Part shown: piece after piece, positions 6,655 through 14,069 of the stretch
Position numbering within the stretch: position 1 is the stretch's first letter
How the letters are laid out: the number at the start of each line of letters is the position of its first letter
NCBI GenBank assembly: GCA_910585555.1
Contig: CAJUFU010000039.1
Coordinates: 1-29,102, forward strand
Reading direction: 5' to 3'
Length of the DNA: 29,102 bases
DNA from: an uncultured Lachnospiraceae bacterium
GTDB lineage: Bacteria > Bacillota > Clostridia > Lachnospirales > Lachnospiraceae
The notes under the pieces: model-generated
What the model saw: the letters and a program-made list of their open reading frames with translations, nothing else
Told to the model about the DNA's origin: nothing
Databases searched by the model: none
Program-made: the position numbers and the translations under genes

Positions 6655-7837
6655 GAATATCCTCCCCTCTATAGCGCGCAATGGCGGCGCAGTCCTTATC
6701 TCCTCTGCCCGATACGGTAACGACGATGATCTGTTCTTTATCCATAACAGGCGCTATCTTTTTAGCATACGCTATGGCGTGAGCCGATTCAATGGCCGGA
6801 ATAATCCCCTCTGTTCTTGACAGATACTCAAATGCCTCCACAGCCTCTTCATCCGTGACCGGCACATACTCCGCCCTGCCGATATCATGCAGGTAGGCGT
6901 GTTCCGGCCCGATTCCCGGATAATCAAGACCCGCTGAAATGGAATAAACCGGTGCGATCTGCCCGTAAGCATCCTGGCAGAAATAGGACTTCATGCCGTG
7001 GAAGATTCCCAGCCGCCCCGTACTGATGGTCGCCGCCGTCTCGAAAGTATCTATCCCTCTGCCCGCCGCTTCACAGCCGATCAGCCTGACTCCCGCATCT
7101 TCTATAAAATGATAGAAACTTCCCATGGCATTGGAACCGCCGCCTACACAGGCAATCACCGCATCCGGCAGCCGTCCTTCCTTTTCCCTAAGCTGCATTT
7201 TAACCTCTCTGGAAATGACCGCCTGAAAATCCCGGACAATCACAGGGAAAGGATGGGGTCCCATCACGGAACCCAGACAATAATGGGTGTCGGCAATCCG
7301 GGAAGTCCACTCCCTCATGGCCTCCGACACCGCATCTTTCAAGGTGCCTGTACCTGTCTTTACTGTGACTACCTCTGCTCCCAAAAGCCGCATACGATAG
7401 ACATTAAGGGCCTGCCTGATGGTATCTTCCTCCCCCATAAATACCACACACTCCATGCCCATCAGAGCCGCCGCCGTGGCTGTGGCCACTCCGTGCTGTC
7501 CCGCGCCCGTCTCTGCAATCAGCCTGGTCTTCCCCATCTTCTTTGCTAAAAGGGCCTGCCCCAGCACATTGTTAATCTTATGCGAGCCGGTGTGGTTCAA
7601 ATCCTCTCTCTTCAAATAAATCTTTGCTCCGCCCAGGTCCTGGGTCATCTTCCCGGCAAAATATAACCTGGAAGGCCTGCCCGCATAGTCGTTTAGCAAG
7701 TCTGTCAGTTCCTGCTGAAACTGTGCGTCCTCCTTATAATGATTGTAAGCTTCTTCCAGTTCGATTACCGCATTCATCAGTGTCTCCGGAATATACTGCC
7801 CTCCGTGGACACCGAAACGTCCTTTTTGATTTGTCAT
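6647..7837 (-). CDS. trpB: Tryptophan synthase beta chain
   Basis: PLP enzyme joining indole and serine to form tryptophan. About 396 residues, normal length. Visible motifs are FGVHGGQYIPETLM at the N-terminus, RPSRLYFA, the PLP-lysine segment KREDLNHTGSHKINN, the tunnel/ammonium region GAGQHGVATATA, and the phosphate loop GGGSNAMGSF. The ATG at 7837 has GGAG with a 6-nt gap; an ATG four codons earlier lacks a ribosome site. It overlaps trpA by 8 bp; a 107-bp gap separates it from trpF. Confidence 0.97.
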   Translation of the reverse strand: MTNQKGRFGVHGGQYIPETLMNAVIELEEAYNHYKEDAQFQQELTDLLNDYAGRPSRLYFAGKMTQDLGGAKIYLKREDLNHTGSHKINNVLGQALLAKKMGKTRLIAETGAGQHGVATATAAALMGMECVVFMGEEDTIRQALNVYRMRLLGAEVVTVKTGTGTLKDAVSEAMREWTSRIADTHYCLGSVMGPHPFPVIVRDFQAVISREVKMQLREKEGRLPDAVIACVGGGSNAMGSFYHFIEDAGVRLIGCEAAGRGIDTFETAATISTGRLGIFHGMKSYFCQDAYGQIAPVYSISAGLDYPGIGPEHAYLHDIGRAEYVPVTDEEAVEAFEYLSRTEGIIPAIESAHAIAYAKKIAPVMDKEQIIVVTVSGRGDKDCAAIARYRGEDIHD

Positions 7838-7944
7838 AATAATCTCCATTCAATCACAAGTGATATTTATTGTTCTATTCGTCCGCTTCATAACATCTGC
7901 ATCCACTACTGATAAGACTTCTTCCCCATCTGCCGGCTTACCTG

Positions 7945-8550
7945 TCAGTTCCTCACCGCTTCTACAAAAGCCCGCATCTTCGCTTCGTCCTTAAATCCTT
8001 TCGTCTCTATCCCGGAACTCACATCCACCCCATAGGGATGCCATCTGGCCACTGCCGTCCTCACATTCCCTGCATCCAGACCACCCGCCAGGAAATAGGG
8101 CCGTTTGATCTGAGACAAAAGATTCCAGTCAAAAGATTTGCCCGTTCCCCCGTTTTCAGAATCCAACAGCACATAATCCGCCTTACTCGCCTCTGCCAGA
8201 GCTATATCCCCTTGGCCGGCAATTCGAAAGGCTTTGATAATCCGGGTATCAATCATTTCCCGCAATTGCTCCATATAGACATCATCTTCTCCTCCATGGA
8301 GCTGTACCGCATCAATAACACCATCCTTTAACATGGCGCGGATGATTCTGATATCCTCATCCACAAATACGCCCACTGCCTTGATATCCGGGTGGAGCAT
8401 CTTTTTTAGCACTACAGCCTGTCTACATGATACATAACGCTTGCTATTTTTAACAAAAACAAATCCTACATATTCCGGCATGAGAAGATTTGCCGCCTCT
8501 ATATCACCGGGTCTCGTAAGCCCGCAGAGTTTTATATTAACCCTTACCAT
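7945..8550 (-). CDS. trpF: Phosphoribosylanthranilate isomerase
   Basis: Converts N-(5-phosphoribosyl)anthranilate to CdRP, the step between trpD and trpC. 201 residues, a single TIM barrel. Motifs are VNIKLCGLTRPGDIEAAN with the catalytic Cys, VGFVFVKNSKRYV, AVQLHGGED, and the phosphate-binding YFLAGGLDAGNV and GVDVSSGIE with the catalytic Asp. The start overlaps the end of trpC by 14 bp, so translation is probably coupled. Confidence 0.95.
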   Translation of the reverse strand: MVRVNIKLCGLTRPGDIEAANLLMPEYVGFVFVKNSKRYVSCRQAVVLKKMLHPDIKAVGVFVDEDIRIIRAMLKDGVIDAVQLHGGEDDVYMEQLREMIDTRIIKAFRIAGQGDIALAEASKADYVLLDSENGGTGKSFDWNLLSQIKRPYFLAGGLDAGNVRTAVARWHPYGVDVSSGIETKGFKDEAKMRAFVEAVRN

Positions 8551-9337
8551 TTTGTCCCAAACCCTTTCGCAGTTCTTCCAGCATCTTTTTTTTATCCCCT
8601 GCCCGCATCAGTGCCTCCCCGACTAACACCGCATCTGCGCCAATCTGTGCAAGCTGCTCCACATCCTGCGGCCCCCGCACGCCGCTCTCGGAGACAAACA
8701 GAACATCCCCCGGAATCAATGCCCGCAGTCTGCGGCTGTTATCAGTATCCACCGTAAAATCTTTCAGATTTCGATTGTTGACGCCGATGATACGCGCCCC
8801 GGCCGCCAGTGCCTTTTCGACCTCTGCTTCGTCATGGGCCTCCACCAAAGCAGAAAGTCCAAGTTCTGTACAGACCGCCAGATATTCTTTCAGCTGCGTC
8901 TCACTTAAGATTGCACAGATTAAAAGCACCGCGGAAGCCCCAAGCGCCTTCGCTTCATAAATCATATACTCATCCACCGTAAAATCTTTTCGCAGACAAG
9001 GGATGGTGACCGTCTGTGCAATCTCCTGCAGATACCTGTCACTCCCCAGAAACCACTTGGGCTCTGTGAGGACCGAGATGCAGTCGGCTCCGGCCTCCTC
9101 ATATTCCCTTGCAATCTCTAAATAGGGAAACTCCGGCGCAATCAGCCCTTTGGAGGGGGACGCCTTCTTACACTCACAGATAAAGGATATTCCTGGCTTT
9201 CTGAGGACCTTTTCAAAGGCAAATCCATCTTTCGAAATAGATAACGCTTGCTTCTTTAATTTCTCGAAAGGCACTTTTCTTTTCGCCTGTTGGGTACGAT
9301 ATCCTGCATGTTCCGCCAATTGTTCTAAGATATTCAT
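8537..9337 (-). CDS. trpC: Indole-3-glycerol phosphate synthase
   Basis: Closes the indole ring from CdRP. 266 residues, normal for a monofunctional TrpC. Motifs are ISFICECKKASPSKG (catalytic Lys), VLTEPKWFLGS, LRKDFTVDEYMIYEAKALGA (catalytic Lys), IGVNNRNLKDF and FVSESGV. ATG at 9337 with a GGGG site about 6 nt upstream. It sits 27 bp after trpD and overlaps trpF. Confidence 0.96.
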   Translation of the reverse strand: MNILEQLAEHAGYRTQQAKRKVPFEKLKKQALSISKDGFAFEKVLRKPGISFICECKKASPSKGLIAPEFPYLEIAREYEEAGADCISVLTEPKWFLGSDRYLQEIAQTVTIPCLRKDFTVDEYMIYEAKALGASAVLLICAILSETQLKEYLAVCTELGLSALVEAHDEAEVEKALAAGARIIGVNNRNLKDFTVDTDNSRRLRALIPGDVLFVSESGVRGPQDVEQLAQIGADAVLVGEALMRAGDKKKMLEELRKGLGQNGKG

Positions 9338-9364
9338 CGTTTTCCCCTTTCTTGTATCCGCACG

Positions 9365-10387
9365 CTATTCCGGCCGGCTGCTTACTTCTATAAACTTCTC
9401 AAGTACTGCAAGCACTTTCCCGGAGTCAATCAGCTGCGCCGCCAGCGCCACACCTTCCTTTATGCTTTCGGCTTTACCGCCGATGTAAAGGGATGCGCCT
9501 GCGTTCATCAATACCGCGTTTCGCTTATGTCCCTTTTCTCCCTGTAAAATAGCACGTGTAATATTTGCATTTTCTTCCGGTGTGCCGCCTGCCAGGTCCT
9601 CCTTCGTACAACGCTCGAATCCAAACTCCTCAGGACATATGGTATAGGATTTAAACCATCCGTCCTTAAATTCGCAGACCGTAGTGGGTGCACTCATGGA
9701 AATCTCATCCAGCTTATCCTGCCCGTACACCACCATGCCCCGCTCCACGCCCAGACTGATCAGCACCTGTGCCAGCGGTTCCACCAAATATTCATCGTAT
9801 ACCCCAAGAAGCTGCCTTTTGGGACTGCCGGGATTCGTCAGCGGTCCTAAAATATTGAATACCGTGCGAAATCCCAGTTCTTTGCGGATAGCCCCCACAT
9901 ATTTCATAGAGGTATGATACTTTTGTGCGAAAAAGAAGCACATACCCACTTCCCGCAAAAGCTTCTCACACCGGGCAGGGCTCTGTTCAATATTGACCCC
10001 CAGAGCCTCCAGGCAGTCTGCCGTTCCGCACTGGGAAGAGGCCGCGCGATTACCGTGTTTGGCCACCTTCATACCTCCTGCCGCCGCCACGAACGCCGAG
10101 GTAGTAGAGATATTGAAGCTGTGAGCATTGTCCCCGCCTGTGCCCACAATCTCAAACAGCTCCATATCTGTCTGCAGTTTCGTAGCGTGGTCCCGCATGG
10201 CCGCCGCACAGCCCGCTATCTCATCGGTCGTCTCCGCTCTGGCGCTTTTCGTGGAGAGTGCCGCCAGAAATGCCGCGTTCTGGGTGGAGGAAGTTTCCCC
10301 GCTCATAATCTCATTCATCACAGCGTAAGCCTCCTCATAGGTGAGATCTCCCTTGTTTACGATTTTGACAATTGCTTCTTTGATCAT
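9365..10387 (-). CDS. trpD: Anthranilate phosphoribosyltransferase
   Basis: Transfers phosphoribose from PRPP to anthranilate. 340 residues. Motifs are EIVGTGGDNAHSFNISTTSAF (PRPP glycine loop), KHGNRAASSQCGTADCLEALG, NILGPLTNPGSP, and DELDEIS-type KLDEISMSAPT. There is no fused TrpG glutaminase domain at the N-terminus. ATG at 10387 with GGAAGGG 8 nt upstream. It is the first structural gene after the T-box, whereas trp operons usually place trpE and trpG here; neither is present in the window, so anthranilate must come from a gene elsewhere or from outside. Confidence 0.96.
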   Translation of the reverse strand: MIKEAIVKIVNKGDLTYEEAYAVMNEIMSGETSSTQNAAFLAALSTKSARAETTDEIAGCAAAMRDHATKLQTDMELFEIVGTGGDNAHSFNISTTSAFVAAAGGMKVAKHGNRAASSQCGTADCLEALGVNIEQSPARCEKLLREVGMCFFFAQKYHTSMKYVGAIRKELGFRTVFNILGPLTNPGSPKRQLLGVYDEYLVEPLAQVLISLGVERGMVVYGQDKLDEISMSAPTTVCEFKDGWFKSYTICPEEFGFERCTKEDLAGGTPEENANITRAILQGEKGHKRNAVLMNAGASLYIGGKAESIKEGVALAAQLIDSGKVLAVLEKFIEVSSRPE

Positions 10388-10420
10388 AATTTGTGCCCTT
10401 CCTTTCTGATGTCTCTAGCA

Positions 10421-10596
10421 TTTCATGCAAGCATGACGCCTGCTTTCAAACCCTGAACTTTCTCGCTCGCCCGCATCAGCAGACTCGTAAGACTCCGTCT
10501 TCCGAGTTCGCGTTGCTCGTCATAAGCCTTTGTAAGCCGGCTTTCATGCAAGCATGACGCCTGCTTACAAAGCCTTCTGACTCTGCTGATGCGCGC
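10421..10596. repeat. Compound repeat element between the T-box and trpD
   Basis: A 25-bp exact direct repeat begins TTTCATGCAAGCATGACGCC at 10421-10445 and 10542-10566; each copy contains the 14-bp palindrome TCATGCAAGCATGA. An outer inverted repeat, GCATCAGCAGA (10473-10483) and TCTGCTGATGC (10582-10592), encloses further stems (CTTTGTAAGC with GCTTACAAAG, and AAGAC with GTCTT). No coding function is credible. It looks like a small REP/MITE-like extragenic element inserted in the trp leader. Confidence 0.65.
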
Positions 10597-10636
10597 AAAA
10601 AAGTCCTTGACAGAAAATAGAATTTCTGTCAAGGAC
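10597..10636 (-). terminator. T-box-controlled terminator of the trp operon
   Basis: On the minus strand a perfect 14-bp stem (GTCCTTGACAGAAA with TTTCTGTCAAGGAC, loop of 6) is followed by TTTTTT. It directly follows the T-box antiterminator sequence and is the expected regulatory terminator. Confidence 0.9.
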
Positions 10637-10884
10637 GAATAATAGACTTTATCCGCGGTGCCACCTTGATTCACGGTCTTCCCGTGCGCTTAGCAGGATA
10701 CCAGCATATCCCCGGCAACTGACGTATGCCAACACGTTGCAGAATACTTTGCGTCATGCGCATTTGACTGCACCCTCAGCGGTCCATTTGATGACTTGTT
10801 TCTTACCTGACTCTCAGCAACACAGGCTCTCTGTAAAGGCATCATCACCGTTATCTCCGCTTCAACGGTTTAACTTGTTAAATT
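10597..10884 (-). promoter_or_regulatory. T-box riboswitch, tryptophan-specific
   Basis: The minus strand carries the T-box core AAGGTGGCACCGCGG (10653-10667) just before the terminator. In the Stem I region the text AAATGGACCGC offers TGG, the Trp codon, as specifier. The T-box bulge UGGC would pair with a 3' end GCCA, which fits the G73 discriminator of bacterial tRNA-Trp. Uncharged tRNA-Trp should favour antitermination and expression of trpD-C-F-B-A. The leader is about 290 nt, normal for the class. The exact specifier loop was read by eye. Confidence 0.9.
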
Positions 10885-10890
10885 TTCTAT

Positions 10891-10919
10891 AGAATACCAC
10901 TTGATATAAATGCTGTCAA
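10891..10919 (-). promoter_or_regulatory. Sigma-A promoter of the trp operon
   Basis: Minus strand: consensus -35 TTGACA (10914-10919), 17-bp spacer, -10 TATTCT (10891-10896), immediately upstream of the T-box leader. Confidence 0.8.
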
Positions 10920-10967
10920 GGATATTTTTCTAATTTATACTATGATCTTTTCATGCAGATTCCACAC

Positions 10968-11369
10968 CTATTCCATGAGATCTGCCAAGGTAATGCCGTC
11001 AAAATATGCATTGGTGAGCCTGTAGAACTCTGTCCACATGGGCAGTGTCTTACAGCTTTCCACCCGCGCACAGGCGTCTGCATCACAGCTAAGACAGGCC
11101 ACCGGTGCCAAATCTCCCTCTGTGAGACGCAAAATATCCCCCACACGGTATCCGGCCGGCTCGGATGTCAGACGATAACCGCCGCCTTTTCCCTGAAGTC
11201 CCTCAATCATATTGTTTTTGGTTAATACAGGAAGGATACGTTCCAGATATTTTAGAGAAATATTTTGTCTCTCGGCAACCTCTTTCATGGGGACATAGCC
11301 CTTCCCATAGTTTTCCGCCAGATCAATCATAACCCGGAGTGCATATCTTCCCTTTGTGGAAATCATCAT
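10968..11369 (-). CDS. Rrf2-family regulator with a four-Cys motif (IscR/CymR-like)
   Basis: A winged-helix regulator of 133 residues. The N-terminal helix-turn-helix is typical (MISTKGRYALRVMIDLAEN, AERQNISLKYLERIL, and GGGYRLT for the wing). After it comes C-LS-C-DADA-C-ARVES-C, a possible Fe-S or thiol sensor; the spacing of the last three Cys (x4, x5) differs from E. coli IscR (x5, x5). The ATG at 11369 has GGGAG 5 nt upstream; the next ATG is one codon later. It is the last gene of the sulfur operon. It probably represses that operon in response to cysteine or Fe-S status through the dyad at 15536-15554; this is inference. It could be called IscR or CymR; the sequence does not settle which. 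Confidence 0.9.
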   Translation of the reverse strand: MMISTKGRYALRVMIDLAENYGKGYVPMKEVAERQNISLKYLERILPVLTKNNMIEGLQGKGGGYRLTSEPAGYRVGDILRLTEGDLAPVACLSCDADACARVESCKTLPMWTEFYRLTNAYFDGITLADLME

Positions 11370-11413
11370 AACCGCTCCCTGCCTTTGCATACAATCGAAT
11401 GAATGATAAGCAA

Positions 11414-11809
11414 TCATTGCCCAGAACTGTGCGTCGTATCCTGTTTCTCGTAATAATCCTGCAGGGCTTTCTTAATGGCTTCCTCTGCAAGCACGGAACA
11501 ATGTATCTTATGCGCCGGAAGACCGTCCAACGCCTCGACCACTGCCTGATTCGTCAGGGCCAGGGCCTCAGAAACAGGTTTTCCCTTAATCAACTCTGTG
11601 GCCATGGAACTTGACGCTATCGCAGAACCGCACCCGAAAGTCTCAAATTTCGCATCTACAATCATGTCGTCTTCAATTTTCAGATAGACTTTCATAATAT
11701 CGCCGCATTTGGCATTACCCACTTCTCCGACGCCGTCAGCGTTTTCAATAACACCTGTATTTCTTGGATTGCGGAAATGCTCCATTACTTTTTCACTATA
11801 TAATGCCAT
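11414..11809 (-). CDS. nifU: Fe-S cluster scaffold protein, NifU/IscU family
   Basis: A 131-residue scaffold on which NifS-derived sulfur and iron are assembled into Fe-S clusters. The three scaffold Cys are visible: NAKCGD with the adjacent Asp, FGCGSAIASSS, and HCSVLAEEAIKKAL. The protein ends soon after the domain, so it is the short stand-alone form without the ferredoxin and NfuA-like domains of full nitrogenase NifU. ATG at 11809 with GAGGGG 6 nt upstream. It is 10 bp after nifS and 44 bp before rrf2. Confidence 0.95.
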   Translation of the reverse strand: MALYSEKVMEHFRNPRNTGVIENADGVGEVGNAKCGDIMKVYLKIEDDMIVDAKFETFGCGSAIASSSMATELIKGKPVSEALALTNQAVVEALDGLPAHKIHCSVLAEEAIKKALQDYYEKQDTTHSSGQ

Positions 11810-11819
11810 ACTAATCCCC

Positions 11820-13010
11820 TCATTGAATCAAAAATTCCTTTTTACCTTCCACAAGATCGCGCCAAATAGGAGAAATACTGCGCAGATAGGCCACGGTCTC
11901 TTTTACCGCGTCAATCGTGTAAGAAATCTGTTCCTCCGTATTTTCCGCTGAAAGGGTGAGCCGCAGTGACCCGTGGGCAATCTCATGGGCTCTCCCGATG
12001 GCCAGCAGCACATGGCTGGGGTCAAGGGAACCCGAAGTGCAGGCGGAACCGGACGAGGCGCATATTCCTTTGTCATCTAAAAGCAATAGGAGAGATTCTC
12101 CTTCAATCCCCTCAAAGCAAAAATGCACATTGCCGGGAAGACGGTTTTGGCTATCCCCGTTTAAGATTCCATGGGGAATCTGGGAAAGCCCTGTAATCAG
12201 CCGGTCGCGCAATGCACACAGCTGTCTGGCATGACTTTCCATGTGCGCACATGCCTCTGCAAGGGCGGCTGCCATTCCCATAATCGCCGGAATATTCTCG
12301 GTTCCCGCCCTTCTGCCCCTTTCCTGTGCACCGCCCTCAATAACAGGTGTAATATTTATTCCCTTCTTGGCATAGAGGACGCCAATGCCTTTGGGACCAT
12401 GGAATTTATGGGCTGAGAGTGAAAGCATATCAATATGCTGTTCTTTCACATGGATAGGCAGATGGCCCGCCGCCTGAACCGCATCCGTATGAAAAAGCAC
12501 ATTCTTTGCGCGGCATATCCGGCCAATCTCTTCAATCGGCTGAATCGTTCCAATCTCATTATTGGCATACATCACACTGACAAGGCAGGTATCCTCACGA
12601 ATAGCATCCGACACCTGCTTTGGCGAAACCATACCGTTCTCATGAACATCCAGCAAGGTAATCTCAAAGCCTTCTCGTTCCAGCTTTCTTAGCGTATGCA
12701 ATACTGCATGGTGCTCAAATGCAGTGGAGACGATGTGTCTTTGGCCCCGTTTATGTCCAATCCTCGCTGCCGATATAAGGGCCTGATTATCCGCCTCACT
12801 GCCGCCGGAGGTAAAGATGATTTCCTCCGGCGAAGCACCGATACAGTCTGCAATCTTATGCCTTGCCTGGGATAATGCCTCCGCCGCATCCTGTCCAATG
12901 GAATGAAGACTGGACGGATTCCCATACACCGTGTCCAGATACGGAAGCATGGCATCTATTGCCGTTTTGCTCATTTTTGTTGTCGCCGCATTATCCAGAT
13001 AAATTTTCAA
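11820..13010 (-). CDS. nifS: Cysteine desulfurase, NifS/IscS family
   Basis: PLP enzyme that takes sulfur from cysteine as a persulfide and gives alanine; it supplies NifU. About 396 residues. Motifs are IYLDNAATT at the start, YGNPSSLHSIG, FTSGGSEADNQAL, TAFEHHAVL with the PLP-stacking His, SAHKFHGPKG with the PLP Lys, and the catalytic Cys in SSGSACTSGS. The start codon is TTG, supported by GGAGG with a 6-nt gap and by family alignment. It is 23 bp after cysK. There is a short basic tail (VEGKKEFLIQ). Confidence 0.96.
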   Translation of the reverse strand: MKIYLDNAATTKMSKTAIDAMLPYLDTVYGNPSSLHSIGQDAAEALSQARHKIADCIGASPEEIIFTSGGSEADNQALISAARIGHKRGQRHIVSTAFEHHAVLHTLRKLEREGFEITLLDVHENGMVSPKQVSDAIREDTCLVSVMYANNEIGTIQPIEEIGRICRAKNVLFHTDAVQAAGHLPIHVKEQHIDMLSLSAHKFHGPKGIGVLYAKKGINITPVIEGGAQERGRRAGTENIPAIMGMAAALAEACAHMESHARQLCALRDRLITGLSQIPHGILNGDSQNRLPGNVHFCFEGIEGESLLLLLDDKGICASSGSACTSGSLDPSHVLLAIGRAHEIAHGSLRLTLSAENTEEQISYTIDAVKETVAYLRSISPIWRDLVEGKKEFLIQ

Positions 13011-13033
13011 CGCTGACCTCCAACGACTCTGCT

Positions 13034-13966
13034 TTACTCGCCAAACAACGGTGTGGACAGATATCTGTCCCCCGTATCGGGCAGAAGCACTACAATATTC
13101 TTTCCTGCATTCTCAGGACGTTTGGCAAGCTCTATGGCTGCAAAAGCTGCCGCACCGGAAGAAATGCCCACAAGAACACCCTCCTTCTTTCCAATCAGTC
13201 TCCCGACGGCAAATGCATCCTCATTGGAGACCGGAATGATCTCATCATAAATATCCGTGTTCAAAACCTCCGGTATGAAACCGGCTCCGATGCCCTGGAT
13301 ACCGTGCGAACCCGCCACACCGGTGGAGAGTACTGCGGAAGATGCAGGCTCCACTGCAACCACCTTGATATCCGGATTCTTGGATTTCAGATATTCGCCG
13401 ACGCCCGTCACCGTGCCGCCTGTACCCACACCTGCCACAAAGATATCTACCTTACCGTCCGTATCTTCATAAATTTCCGGACCTGTACTTTCTCTGTGGG
13501 CCTTCGGATTGGCCGGGTTGACAAACTGCCCCGGAATAAAACTGTGGGGAATCTCTTTGGCCAGTTCATCCGCTTTAGCAATCGCGCCTTTCATGCCTTT
13601 CGCGCCCTCGGTAAGCACCAGCTCGGCGCCGTAAGCCTTCATAAGCTGACGGCGTTCCACCGACATGGTCTCGGGCATAACGATAATAATCCGGTAACCT
13701 CTGGCCGCCGCCACAGCCGCCAGACCGATTCCGGTGTTGCCGGAAGTCGGTTCGATGATAACAGAGCCGGGCTTCAGTTCTCCGGTTTTCTCCGCCTCAT
13801 CGAGCATCGCCTTGGCAACACGGTCTTTTACAGAACCGCCCGGATTAAAATATTCCAGTTTCGCAAGGATTTTTGCTTTCAGATGATATGCCTCCTCAAT
13901 ATGAGCCAGTTCTAAAAGGGGTGTTTTGCCAATCAGCTGATCTGCTGACGTATAAATGTTTGCCAT
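13034..13966 (-). CDS. cysK: Cysteine synthase A (O-acetylserine sulfhydrylase)
   Basis: Makes cysteine from O-acetylserine and sulfide with PLP. 310 residues. Motifs are IGKTPLLEL, the PLP-lysine region YFNPGGSVKDR, the substrate loop EPTSGNTGIGLA, the phosphate-binding GVGTGGTVTG, and GISSGAA near the end. The ATG at 13966 has GGAGG 7 nt upstream. It lies between metY and nifS, so sulfide fixation and cysteine desulfuration are co-transcribed. A stem at 14038-14067 in the gap from metY may tune the transcript. Confidence 0.97.
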   Translation of the reverse strand: MANIYTSADQLIGKTPLLELAHIEEAYHLKAKILAKLEYFNPGGSVKDRVAKAMLDEAEKTGELKPGSVIIEPTSGNTGIGLAAVAAARGYRIIIVMPETMSVERRQLMKAYGAELVLTEGAKGMKGAIAKADELAKEIPHSFIPGQFVNPANPKAHRESTGPEIYEDTDGKVDIFVAGVGTGGTVTGVGEYLKSKNPDIKVVAVEPASSAVLSTGVAGSHGIQGIGAGFIPEVLNTDIYDEIIPVSNEDAFAVGRLIGKKEGVLVGISSGAAAFAAIELAKRPENAGKNIVVLLPDTGDRYLSTPLFGE

Positions 13967-14069
13967 GATAGTGCCTCCAATCTGCTCTATGTCAGAGCCT
14001 CTACTTTAAAATCCACAAATGAACAAACCTGCCGGTTTAAGATGCGCTGCCAGATAACGCCATCTTACA

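Noticed and set aside
10423..10674. An 83-codon minus-strand frame across the T-box end and repeat region
   Set aside because: It is built from the T-box core, the terminator and the compound repeat, so the apparent protein is an artefact of structured RNA and repeats.
12863..13915. A 350-codon + strand frame opposite cysK and nifS
   Set aside because: Both minus-strand genes are certain; the opposite frame is a codon-bias shadow with no family signature.
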